Of a stretch of 6,270 nucleotides of DNA, positions 1-6,237 are shown one piece after another. The notes under the pieces are model-generated. The model saw only the letters and a program-made list of their open reading frames with translations, was not told where the DNA came from and did no database searches. The position numbers were made by a program, and so were the translations under genes. Source of the DNA: an uncultured Eubacteriales bacterium (GTDB lineage Bacteria; Bacillota; Clostridia; Lachnospirales; Lachnospiraceae); NCBI GenBank assembly GCA_900313855.1, contig OMSZ01000372.1:1-6270 (forward strand), given 5' to 3'. Every line of letters begins with the position of its first letter. Position 1 is the first letter of the stretch.

Positions 1-80
1 ATGCGCACGGATTCGAATAGGAAGTGAGTCTGCTAAAGCAGACCCGAATCCGGCGCGCAAGACTCGCGAGCGAGTCTTGA
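1..80. repeat. GC-rich structured repeat, left copy
   Basis: Two consecutive hairpins are visible. In the first, TGCGC (2-6) pairs with GCGCA (55-59) and CGGATTCG (8-15) with CGAATCCG (45-52). A one-sided internal loop follows (AATAGGAAGTGA, 16-27, opposite the single base C44), then a tip stem GTCTGC (28-33) with GCAGAC (38-43) around a TAAA loop. The second is AAGACTCG (59-66) with CGAGTCTT (71-78) and a CGAG loop; A59 could serve either stem. The block is far richer in GC than the flanking DNA. Its first 33 bases recur exactly at the right end of the window, so it belongs to a repeat family. No T-tract follows, so it is not a plain terminator. It ends about 14 bases before the ribosome binding site of the ABC operon. 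The upstream boundary lies outside the window. Confidence 0.75.
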
Positions 81-93
81 CTAAATATATTGC

Positions 94-99
94 AGGAGG
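94..99 (+). promoter_or_regulatory. Ribosome binding site that fixes the ABC ATPase start
   Basis: A full AGGAGG lies 7 bases before the ATG at 107. This selects ATG107 over an in-frame TTG at 77, which sits inside the second hairpin of the repeat and has no Shine-Dalgarno sequence. No convincing promoter is visible between the repeat and this site, so the operon is probably transcribed from beyond the left edge. Confidence 0.9.
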
Positions 100-106
100 A
101 AATGTT

Positions 107-805
107 ATGTTTCTTGAACTAAGTGAAATCAAAAAGAGCTTCGGGTTAAATGACAGCCGTGTTGAAGTTCTTAAGGGAATTAATTGCAGTATAAACAAGG
201 GTGAGATATGTGTTTTGTTAGGTCCGTCGGGTTCAGGCAAATCAACACTTCTTAATATCATAGGAGGAATTGATTCACCGGACAGCGGATATGTTTCCAT
301 CGATGGCGTTAAGACCGGAGAAATGAATGAGAAACAGCTTACGAAATACAGAAGAAATCATCTCGGTTATATCTTTCAGATGTATAATCTTATTCCTAAT
401 CTTAATGTCAAGGAGAATGTAGAGGTGGGAGCCTATCTTAGTGATAAGCCTTTGGATATTGATGATCTGTTAAAAACATTAGGCTTATATGAACACAGAC
501 ACAAGCTGCCTAATCAGTTGTCAGGAGGACAGCAGCAGCGTACCGCGATAGGTCGTGCCATTGTCAAGAATCCTGACATTTTGCTTTGTGATGAGCCTAC
601 GGGAGCACTTGATTACAATACATCTAAGGAAATCCTTAAGCTTATTGAGGATGTTAATAAGAAGTATGGCAATACAGTCATAATGGTAACGCATAATGAT
701 GCCATTAAGAATATGGCAGACAGGGTTATTAAGCTTCGTGACGGTATGATCCGCAGGGATTACATCAATGAAGAAAAGATTTCAGCCGTTGATCTTGACT
801 GGTAA
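107..805 (+). CDS. ABC transporter ATP-binding protein, MacB/LolD type
   Basis: This is the cytoplasmic ATPase of an FtsX-type (type VII) ABC transporter; it hydrolyses ATP to drive conformational work by the permease encoded next to it. The protein has 232 residues, the usual size for a stand-alone LolD/MacB nucleotide-binding domain. All motifs are intact: Walker A GPSGSGKST at 39-47, Q-loop glutamine 91 (YIFQMYN), signature LSGGQ at 138-142, Walker B ILLCDEP at 158-164 with catalytic E163, D-loop GALD at 166-169 and switch H196 (VTH). The short acidic tail ending in DLDW is, from memory, common in Firmicutes ATPases paired with large FtsX permeases. The start at ATG107 is set by a perfect AGGAGG. 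A 53-bp gap with no terminator leads to the permease, so the two are taken as an operon. The substrate cannot be read from the sequence. Confidence 0.95.
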   Translation: MFLELSEIKKSFGLNDSRVEVLKGINCSINKGEICVLLGPSGSGKSTLLNIIGGIDSPDSGYVSIDGVKTGEMNEKQLTKYRRNHLGYIFQMYNLIPNLNVKENVEVGAYLSDKPLDIDDLLKTLGLYEHRHKLPNQLSGGQQQRTAIGRAIVKNPDILLCDEPTGALDYNTSKEILKLIEDVNKKYGNTVIMVTHNDAIKNMADRVIKLRDGMIRRDYINEEKISAVDLDW

Positions 806-858
806 ATTGCGCTTGAACTTAAAGCGTTTATAGATGGCAGATAGAGAGGAGACTCAAA

Positions 859-3210
859 ATGAAAAATCCACTTTGGAAACGTATTCCGAGAGATCTGTTG
901 CATGAATTTGTGAAATACCTGGCTATATTTCTTTTCATGGCACTTACGATAAGCTTTATGTCAGGTTTTCTTGTGGCAATGCGCGGACTTCAGATAGAAT
1001 ATGATAATTCCTTTGAGAATTATAATATTGAGAACGGTCATTTTGTGCTTGATAAGAAGCCGGATGAGGAGCTTATTCCAATGATCGAAAAGCATGGGAT
1101 CAAGCTTTATGAGAATTTCTATATTGAACTAGAGGATGAAAATGAGGGCAGTCAGAAGGGTGCGATCTTAAGACTTTTTAAGCCGAGAAAAGAGGTTAAT
1201 AAGGTTGATCTTTTAGAGGGCAGGCAGCCTGAGGCGGATGATGAGATAGCTCTTGACCGTCTGTTCCTTAAGAATAATGATATGAAGGTCGGAGATGATA
1301 TCAGGCTTTCGGGTAAGACTTATCATATAATCGGTATGGTTGCTCTTACCGATTACAGCACTCTTCATAAGAATAATAATGACATGATGTTTGACAGCCA
1401 GAAATTCGGTGTCGGTATAATATCAGATGATGAATTTGCAAATTATAAGGATAAATTCATATACAGCTATGCATGGATGTATAATGAAAAACCAAAGGAC
1501 AGGGATGATGAGAAAGAGATTTCTGATGACCTTGCTACGGATATAGCTAAGGATGCAATAGAAAAGGATAATTCCCTGAAAATATTCATACCTGAATATG
1601 CGAATAGTGCAATTCATTTTGCCGGTGATGATATGGGTAAGGATAAGCCTATGATGGAAATTTTGTTGTATGTCCTTATCGCCATAATGGGATTTGTTTT
1701 TGCCGTTACAATAGGTCATATGGTTACAAGGGAAGCAACGGTTATTGGAACACTGAGGGCATCAGGCTATACCAAGGGTGAGATATTCAGGCATTATCTG
1801 GTTTCTCCGCTCTTAGTAACATTTACTGCGGCAATAGTGGGTAATATACTTGGTTATACTGTTTTTGAAGATGTTGCAGCTGACATGTATCGAACCAGCT
1901 ACAGTCTTACGCATTATGTTTCTTATTTTAATCCGGAAGCATTTATTAAGACTACTGTAATTCCGGTTTTGATCATGACGGTTGTAATAAGCATTGAGCT
2001 TATAAGAAAACTTTCATTTACACCGCTTCAGTTTATAAGAAGAGATATAACCAAGCATAAGAGAAAGAAGGCGGTAAAGCTTCCGCATTTCAAGTTCTTT
2101 ACCAGATTCCGTATAAGAGTGATACTTCAGAACATCAGCAATTATCTGATACTTTTCTTCGGAATATTATTCTCGGGACTTCTGCTGATGTTCGGTTTGG
2201 CGATGATACCGATCATTAACAATTACAGCGATAATGCCATAAAATATAAACCGTGCGATTATCAGTATATAATCAAAATGAAACAGGATCTGCCTGAGGA
2301 TGTTGCTGAGAAATACTGTATCACAACTCTTAAGATGATAGATGATTATTATTCTCCGGAGGATATAAGTATATACGGAATAAGTGATGACAGCAGGTAT
2401 TTCTCTGATTGGGATATACCGGAAGAGGGCGTTGTTGTAACCTCTGATATGGCAGATAAATATGACCTTAAGCGCGGATCCATCATCGCTATGAAGGAGG
2501 AATTCGGAAACCATTTATATGCGTTTGAGGTAAGAGGGATCAGAGAGTGTAAATCAAGCCTTGGCATATACATGACTAAGGATAACTGGTGTGACATATT
2601 TGAGAATGTTATTATTGAGCAGAGTGACGGCAGCGATCAGATGGATATCCTTATGGGACAGTTTACCGGCAAGAAGGAAAACAATTTCTACAATGGATAT
2701 TTTTCCGATATTAATCTTTCCGGCACATATCTGCGTGAGGATAATATTGCAACGCAGATTACAGATGATGATCTTACGGCGGTTGCAAGACAGCTTGATA
2801 TCTCTGTCGGTTCTATGTTTGGAATGATCAATGTGTTTGCGCTTGTACTGTTCGCGCTTTTGATATTCCTGCTTACGAAGCTTATTCTAGAGAAGAATAC
2901 TAACTCGATATCAATGACAAAAATATTGGGATACAGCAACGGTGAGATAGCAGGCTTGTATATTATGTCGTCAGTCTGGGTGGTGGTCTTTTCATCAGTT
3001 ATGTCGATCATAATAAACAGAGTGTTTTTCCAGATCATCCTTCGCGTGTTTATGAAAGGATATGGCGGCTGGTTTGAATTTGTAATGACACCGGGGCTTT
3101 ATATAAAGATGTTTTTACTGATGTTTGGAACCTACATTGTAGTAGCGCTGTTCCAGTTCTTACGGATTAAGAAGATACCTATGGATGAGGCGTTAAAGAA
3201 CGTTGAATGA
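859..3210 (+). CDS. ABC transporter permease with two FtsX domains
   Basis: This is the membrane partner of the preceding ATPase, 783 residues, with GAGGAG 7 bases before the ATG. About eight membrane segments are visible, near 17-40, 267-288, 313-335, 363-381, 427-451, 655-677, 698-720 and 747-768. This gives two repeats of one helix, a large outer domain and a three-helix FtsX core. The FtsX hallmarks follow the first core helix in each half: REATVIGTLRASGYTKGEI (291-309) and a second copy around KILGYSNGEI (688-697). The first outer domain (about 42-265) carries MacB-like motifs LLEGRQPEADDEIALDR (118-134) and KVGDDIRLSGKTYHIIG (143-159). The second (about 453-654) has a similar VTSDMADKYDLKRG (527-540). 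The C-terminus PMDEALKNVE is typical of the family. Relatives include exporters and peptide-antibiotic resistance or lipoprotein systems; no two-component genes lie nearby to suggest antibiotic sensing. The family is certain, the substrate unknown. Confidence 0.92.
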   Translation: MKNPLWKRIPRDLLHEFVKYLAIFLFMALTISFMSGFLVAMRGLQIEYDNSFENYNIENGHFVLDKKPDEELIPMIEKHGIKLYENFYIELEDENEGSQKGAILRLFKPRKEVNKVDLLEGRQPEADDEIALDRLFLKNNDMKVGDDIRLSGKTYHIIGMVALTDYSTLHKNNNDMMFDSQKFGVGIISDDEFANYKDKFIYSYAWMYNEKPKDRDDEKEISDDLATDIAKDAIEKDNSLKIFIPEYANSAIHFAGDDMGKDKPMMEILLYVLIAIMGFVFAVTIGHMVTREATVIGTLRASGYTKGEIFRHYLVSPLLVTFTAAIVGNILGYTVFEDVAADMYRTSYSLTHYVSYFNPEAFIKTTVIPVLIMTVVISIELIRKLSFTPLQFIRRDITKHKRKKAVKLPHFKFFTRFRIRVILQNISNYLILFFGILFSGLLLMFGLAMIPIINNYSDNAIKYKPCDYQYIIKMKQDLPEDVAEKYCITTLKMIDDYYSPEDISIYGISDDSRYFSDWDIPEEGVVVTSDMADKYDLKRGSIIAMKEEFGNHLYAFEVRGIRECKSSLGIYMTKDNWCDIFENVIIEQSDGSDQMDILMGQFTGKKENNFYNGYFSDINLSGTYLREDNIATQITDDDLTAVARQLDISVGSMFGMINVFALVLFALLIFLLTKLILEKNTNSISMTKILGYSNGEIAGLYIMSSVWVVVFSSVMSIIINRVFFQIILRVFMKGYGGWFEFVMTPGLYIKMFLLMFGTYIVVALFQFLRIKKIPMDEALKNVE

Positions 3211-3232
3211 TCATAGTAAATGAATAACAACA

Positions 3233-3273
3233 AATGCCGAAGCAGAGATTAACTGCTTCGGCATTATTTTTTT
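3233..3273 (+). terminator. Intrinsic terminator of the ABC operon, probably bidirectional
   Basis: A perfect 13-bp stem, AATGCCGAAGCAG (3233-3245) with CTGCTTCGGCATT (3253-3265), encloses a 7-base loop and is followed by A and seven Ts (3267-3273). It begins 23 bases after the permease stop. Read on the minus strand, the same stem is followed by a looser T-rich stretch (TTTGTTGTTATT), so it probably also ends the converging cstA transcript, whose stop lies 38 bases past the T-tract. Confidence 0.93.
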
Positions 3274-3310
3274 ATGTACTGAATATTAATATATGATCAA
3301 TAGGTTATGA

Positions 3311-5071
3311 TCATGCTTTCTTTTCCTTGCTCTGTTTTGAAAGATTAGCAAATGAGTAAACAGCAAGAACAAGTGCAAGAACAACAAGAAGTGCGGCAAG
3401 TATTGCCTGAACATATGCCCAGATATCAGCTTCTCCTGCGCCTATTACCTTGACCTTACCAAGAATTGTCTGGATAAGTGATGTAATGGTTACGATAAGC
3501 ATGAATACCATAGGGATATAGAACATCTTGTTGTTACGTCCGACTTTGCCAAGCCATGTACATACTGCAAGAAGACCTACAGCTGCAAGTAACTGGTTAG
3601 CAGCACCGAAGAGCGGCCAGATCTTTGCATAACCTGTCATACCAAGACCAACGCCAAGAACTACGGTGATCACTGTTGCAAAATAAGGATTGCAGAGTAA
3701 TTTCTTAGTACCTGTAACATCCTTAACAGTCTCATCAGGTGAAAGCCAGAATTCCTGGAACATATATCTTGCAAGACGTGTTGCAGTATCCAAAGATGTA
3801 AGACAGAATACTGAAACAGCAAGTACGAACATACTGTATGTAATAGATACAAGGCTGCTGTCCTCACCGACAAAGGTACCGATCATCTTTGAGATACCAC
3901 CGGCAAATACTGCTGTTGGGCTCGTAAGACCTGTGTTGGCAAGCTCCTCTGCGGAAACATTTACTGTCTTCCATACAAAGCCTACTGCGCAGAGTGAGAT
4001 AACAGCGATCACACACTCGATAAGCATTGAACCGTAAGCAACTGGACGGGCATTAGCCTCATTGTCGATCTGCTTTGAGGTTGTACCTGAAGATACAAGT
4101 GAGTGGAAACCGGAAATAGCTCCACATGCGATAGTTACGAAAAGTGCAGGGAAAAGATTACCTGTAGCGAATAATCCGTTTGTCTCTGTAATCTTAAAGC
4201 CTGCAAATGCAGGAATTGAAATGCTTCCCTGACCTGCAAGTGATGCTCCTATGATTGCTATAAGAGCTACTGCGATTATAAAATATAATAAGAATGAGCT
4301 TAAGTAATCTCTAGGCTGAAGTAAGATCCAGACAGGAGTTACTGAAGCGATAAGAATATATACGGCAAGTATCCACATCCATGTATTATATGAAATGGCA
4401 ATAGGACACCAGTTCATTCCGATCGCTACGATTGCTACAATACCGATAACGCCGATAACTGATGCGATACCGATAGGCATATTCTTTCTATATACAAGAA
4501 ATCCGAATACGATAGCAAGCAGAATGAAAAGCAGTGAGATCATAGCTGTCTGCTGATGTGCAAGAAGTGCTGCACCCTCAACTGCAACGCCTGCAGCGGT
4601 TGTGCTTCCAAATGTACTTGCAACGATTGAGCTGAATGCTGCTACAACAAGGAGCAGTGTAAGATAAGCAAATATAATAAAGATTTTCTTTGCCATTGTA
4701 CCCATTGCATCCTCGATAACCTCACCGATTGACTGTCCCTGGTGACGCATAGATGCGAAAAGTGCACCGTAATCGTGTACACCACCAAAGAATATTCCAC
4801 CGATAAGTACCCATAACAATACGGGAATCCATCCAAATATTGCTGCCTGAATAGGACCATTTATTGGACCTGCACCGGCGATTGATGAAAAGTGATGTCC
4901 CATAAGGACAGGAGTTTTTGCAGGAACGTAGTCCACGCCATCCTCCATTTCGTGTGCGGGAGTCGTTTTAGAAGGATCAACTCCCCATTGCTCTGCCAGC
5001 CATTTTCCGTAGAATACGTAGCCGCAAAGCAAGATTACGATACTGATTATCAGTACCAAAGCTGCGTTCAT
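3311..5071 (-). CDS. cstA: CstA-family carbon starvation transporter (pyruvate/peptide)
   Basis: This is a polytopic inner-membrane carrier of the CstA family. Studied members in enterobacteria import pyruvate or have been linked to peptide use during carbon starvation; which substrate this one takes is not known. Family blocks are well kept: GHHFSSIAGAGPINGP (59-74), VHDYGALFASMRHQGQSIGE (98-117), VTPVWILLQPRDYLSSF (244-260), ACGAISGFHSLVSSGTTSKQ (315-334) and FGAANQLLAA (488-497). Hydrophobic helices fill nearly the whole chain. At 586 residues it is shorter than E. coli CstA (about 700) and like Firmicutes homologues. The start at 5071 has AAAGGGG 9 bases upstream. It lies 148 bp behind the 187-residue gene on the same strand, with a possible weak terminator and an inverted repeat between them, so it may have its own control. 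It converges on the ABC operon and shares the terminator at 3233-3273. Confidence 0.95.
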   Translation of the reverse strand: MNAALVLIISIVILLCGYVFYGKWLAEQWGVDPSKTTPAHEMEDGVDYVPAKTPVLMGHHFSSIAGAGPINGPIQAAIFGWIPVLLWVLIGGIFFGGVHDYGALFASMRHQGQSIGEVIEDAMGTMAKKIFIIFAYLTLLLVVAAFSSIVASTFGSTTAAGVAVEGAALLAHQQTAMISLLFILLAIVFGFLVYRKNMPIGIASVIGVIGIVAIVAIGMNWCPIAISYNTWMWILAVYILIASVTPVWILLQPRDYLSSFLLYFIIAVALIAIIGASLAGQGSISIPAFAGFKITETNGLFATGNLFPALFVTIACGAISGFHSLVSSGTTSKQIDNEANARPVAYGSMLIECVIAVISLCAVGFVWKTVNVSAEELANTGLTSPTAVFAGGISKMIGTFVGEDSSLVSITYSMFVLAVSVFCLTSLDTATRLARYMFQEFWLSPDETVKDVTGTKKLLCNPYFATVITVVLGVGLGMTGYAKIWPLFGAANQLLAAVGLLAVCTWLGKVGRNNKMFYIPMVFMLIVTITSLIQTILGKVKVIGAGEADIWAYVQAILAALLVVLALVLAVYSFANLSKQSKEKKA

Positions 5072-5152
5072 GTTTCATTTCCCCTTTCTTTTGTCTGCAT
5101 TGAATGTCGTGGGGTGTCATGTACGGCACCTTGCATAGTAATACAGTTATAT

Positions 5153-5180
5153 ATGGGCAGTTCGTGACTTATCTGCCCAT
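5153..5180. promoter_or_regulatory. Inverted repeat in the cstA upstream region, possible operator or leader hairpin
   Basis: Perfect 8-bp arms ATGGGCAG (5153-5160) and CTGCCCAT (5173-5180) are separated by 12 bases, about 82 bp before the cstA start. The arm centres are 20 bp apart, close to two helical turns, which suits a dimeric regulator. As RNA it would be a hairpin without a T-tract, so it is not a terminator. Minus-strand -10-like words (TATAAC at 5146-5151, TACTAT at 5135-5140) lie just downstream but lack a good -35, so the promoter is not settled. The regulator is unknown. Confidence 0.5.
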
Positions 5181-5183
5181 CCT

Positions 5184-5205
5184 AAAACCGGCATTGCCGG
5201 ATTTT
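5184..5205 (-). terminator. Weak hairpin terminator candidate after the 187-residue gene
   Basis: On the minus strand, CCGGC AAT GCCGG (5188-5200) is preceded by AAAAT and followed by TTTT, 15-18 bases past the stop codon of the upstream gene. The GC stem is only 5 bp and the T-run only four, so termination may be partial and some read-through into cstA is possible. Confidence 0.45.
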
Positions 5206-5219
5206 GGCATTTTTGTGAG

Positions 5220-5783
5220 CTATTTGATGTTCTGGTAGTATTCCACTAAATGCTTAGCTGCTTTATTGGCATAAGCTCTGCCTGATGAAAGATCCATCAA
5301 TATCATATGTCCTTCCACATGACCTCTGAAAGTGAAAAGGTAATTCTTTTCATATTTATAGGAAGTAACAGACTTTATTACTTCATCATCAGGATTGCTG
5401 CTGCATATAAATGCGACAGTTACGTAAGAATACATATGATCCTTCTCGGGATATCTGTTGCCCTTACATACAAGCTGATCAGACATCTCATTTTCCATAA
5501 GCTTTTTCGCATTAGCGATATCAGCTTCTGTAATGACATCCCCGCAGAAGAACAAAATGTGCTCAAAGCCTTTGATACTCCATAGATTTGCTTTGGGTGT
5601 CAAGACGTATTTCTCACTTAATGAAGAATAGAACCCGTAGGCATAAGCGGTAGTATCACCGATAGTGTAGTTCCTTGTAATATCAAAGGAATTGGAATAT
5701 TGCTCTAACAGCTTTTCCATGTAATTGGAAGTGCCGGAATTATCTGTTGTAAGATGTGCTGAATTATCAGATGTATTATTCAT
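5220..5783 (-). CDS. Uncharacterised 187-residue soluble protein
   Basis: I do not recognise a function. The protein has no signal peptide and no membrane segment. Residues 1-20 are rich in N, T, S and D and look disordered. A compact alpha/beta domain seems to run from about 22 to 187, beginning YMEKLLEQYSNSFDI and including SEKYVLTPKANLWSI (56-70), FEHILFF (73-79) and a C-terminal helix around KAAKHLVEYY (174-183). The pattern of a short helix, then FDI, then EKY.LT.KA recalls an uncharacterised family in clostridia (possibly DUF8052; from memory, unverified). No metal-binding cluster or obvious catalytic motif stands out. ATG5783 is chosen for its fit to the promoter at 5839-5865, though its ribosome site is weak (GAAAGA). 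M22 (5720) is an alternative start without any ribosome site. It lies upstream of cstA on the same strand, with a possible weak terminator between them, so a functional link is only suggested. Confidence 0.8.
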   Translation of the reverse strand: MNNTSDNSAHLTTDNSGTSNYMEKLLEQYSNSFDITRNYTIGDTTAYAYGFYSSLSEKYVLTPKANLWSIKGFEHILFFCGDVITEADIANAKKLMENEMSDQLVCKGNRYPEKDHMYSYVTVAFICSSNPDDEVIKSVTSYKYEKNYLFTFRGHVEGHMILMDLSSGRAYANKAAKHLVEYYQNIK

Positions 5784-5838
5784 ATTATTATTCTTTCATT
5801 ATTATTATATTGCTTTAGATATTTAAACCATTAAATGT

Positions 5839-5865
5839 ATTATCACTTTGATAATTATGTGTCAA
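5839..5865 (-). promoter_or_regulatory. Sigma-A-type promoter for the 187-residue gene
   Basis: On the minus strand a perfect -35 TTGACA (5860-5865) lies 15 bp before a -10 GATAAT (5839-5844), about 50 bases upstream of the ATG at 5783. The spacer is shorter than the ideal 17 bp. GATAAT forms one arm of an inverted repeat with ATTATC (5850-5855 read on the minus strand), 5 bases apart, inside the promoter, which could be an operator. Confidence 0.55.
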
Positions 5866-5976
5866 GTTATGTGAAAAAAAATCAATGATGCATTACCATA
5901 AGTGAAAGAAAGTATCTTTAATGATGAAAAAAAGTATTTTTGCACTATGTGGCAAGGTGTTATCTGCGATAAATGC

Positions 5977-6005
5977 TTGCAAAGGGCGTAATTATTGAAT
6001 ATACT
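5977..6005 (+). promoter_or_regulatory. Candidate plus-strand promoter facing the hairpin region
   Basis: TTGCAA (5977-5982) and TATACT (6000-6005) are separated by exactly 17 bp, a 4/6 and 5/6 match to the sigma-A boxes. Transcription would begin near 6010-6013, at the first base of the first hairpin. No protein gene follows in the window, so the product would be a structured RNA or a leader for a gene beyond the right edge. Short matches arise by chance in AT-rich DNA. Confidence 0.4.
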
Positions 6006-6009
6006 TGAT

Positions 6010-6049
6010 ATGTATATCAGATGGGGTTAAACCACATCTTAATATACAT
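6010..6049 (+). other. Imperfect palindrome or hairpin H1
   Basis: Arms pair in three blocks: ATGTATAT (6010-6017) with ATATACAT (6042-6049), AGATG (6019-6023) with CATCT (6035-6039), and GGT (6025-6027) with ACC (6031-6033) around a short loop, with single-base mismatches or small bulges between blocks. The 5' arm also forms a perfect TGATAT-ATATCA palindrome at 6006-6019, an alternative fold. It starts where the candidate promoter at 5977-6005 would initiate. Confidence 0.55.
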
Positions 6050-6050
6050 G

Positions 6051-6095
6051 CTCCGCAAGTAAAGTAGATGAGGATTATATGCTCTCTTTACGGAG
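6051..6095 (+). other. Hairpin H2 with a GCAA bulge
   Basis: CTCC (6051-6054) pairs with GGAG (6092-6095) and GTAAAG (6059-6064) with CTTTAC (6086-6091), leaving a four-base bulge GCAA on the 5' side and a 21-base loop. There is no T-tract at its base, so it is not a simple terminator. It abuts H1, which supports one folded unit. Confidence 0.5.
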
Positions 6096-6125
6096 TGAGT
6101 TTTCAATAAAAAATGACAAGGAGTG

Positions 6126-6225
6126 TTTAACTCAGTCGGAGAAATCCCCCACCTCTAAGCTTAGGTGTAGGTGGGGGTTATGTTAAACTATACTCAGTCG
6201 GGGTACAAGCTCCGACTGAGTTAAA
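6126..6225. repeat. Compound inverted repeat with three copies of one motif
   Basis: Perfect 16-bp arms TTTAACTCAGTCGGAG (6126-6141) and CTCCGACTGAGTTAAA (6210-6225) enclose 68 bases. Inside, a third copy ACTCAGTCGG (6192-6201) is a direct repeat of the left arm and can instead form a local 10-bp hairpin with CCGACTGAGT (6212-6221). The right arm can therefore pair with either partner but not both. A further alternative is GTTTAAC (6125-6131) with GTTAAAC (6182-6188). No T-tract follows on either strand. The enclosed central hairpin is listed separately. Confidence 0.8.
6146..6177. repeat. Central CCCCCACCT hairpin, resembles an IS200/IS605 right end
   Basis: CCCCCACCT (6146-6154) pairs with AGGTGGGGG (6169-6177), with the palindrome CTAAGCTTAG in the loop; a slipped pairing with the earlier AGGTG (6163-6167) is also possible. 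C-rich hairpins of this look, followed by a sequence like GTTATGTTAAAC, occur at the 3' ends of tnpB-bearing IS200/IS605 elements of Firmicutes, where they form part of the TnpB guide RNA. That likeness is from memory. No tnpA or tnpB is present, so this would be a relic or a non-autonomous derivative. Confidence 0.45.
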
Positions 6226-6237
6226 ACGCTCCGCGGG

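Noticed and set aside
77..106. In-frame TTG start that would lengthen the ABC ATPase by 10 residues
   Set aside because: It lies in the second hairpin of the repeat and has no ribosome site, while ATG107 has a perfect AGGAGG 7 bases upstream.
3208..3313. TGATCATA (3208-3215) and its complement TATGATCA (3292-3299, 3306-3313), covering both facing stop codons
   Set aside because: The words are short, AT-rich and partly dictated by the TGA stops; the strong hairpin between them already explains termination.
5068..5100. Ten-residue leader ORF (MQTKERGNET) whose TGA overlaps the cstA ATG
   Set aside because: The ATGA overlap suggests translational coupling, but there is no ribosome site before its ATG and its coding bases include the cstA ribosome site.
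5144..5165. Two CAGTT words 14 bp apart upstream of cstA, considered as a LytTR-type binding site
   Set aside because: The spacing is too short for the usual LytTR direct repeats and the flanking positions fit the consensus poorly.
6079..6186. Small plus-strand ORF of 35 residues, containing TQSEKSPTSKLRCRWG, with TGAGGA 4 bases before its ATG
   Set aside because: Its second half is just the translation of the inverted repeat and the C-rich hairpin. Similar tails occur on TnpB proteins whose ends read into such hairpins (from memory), so it may be a relic, but it shows no independent coding signal.
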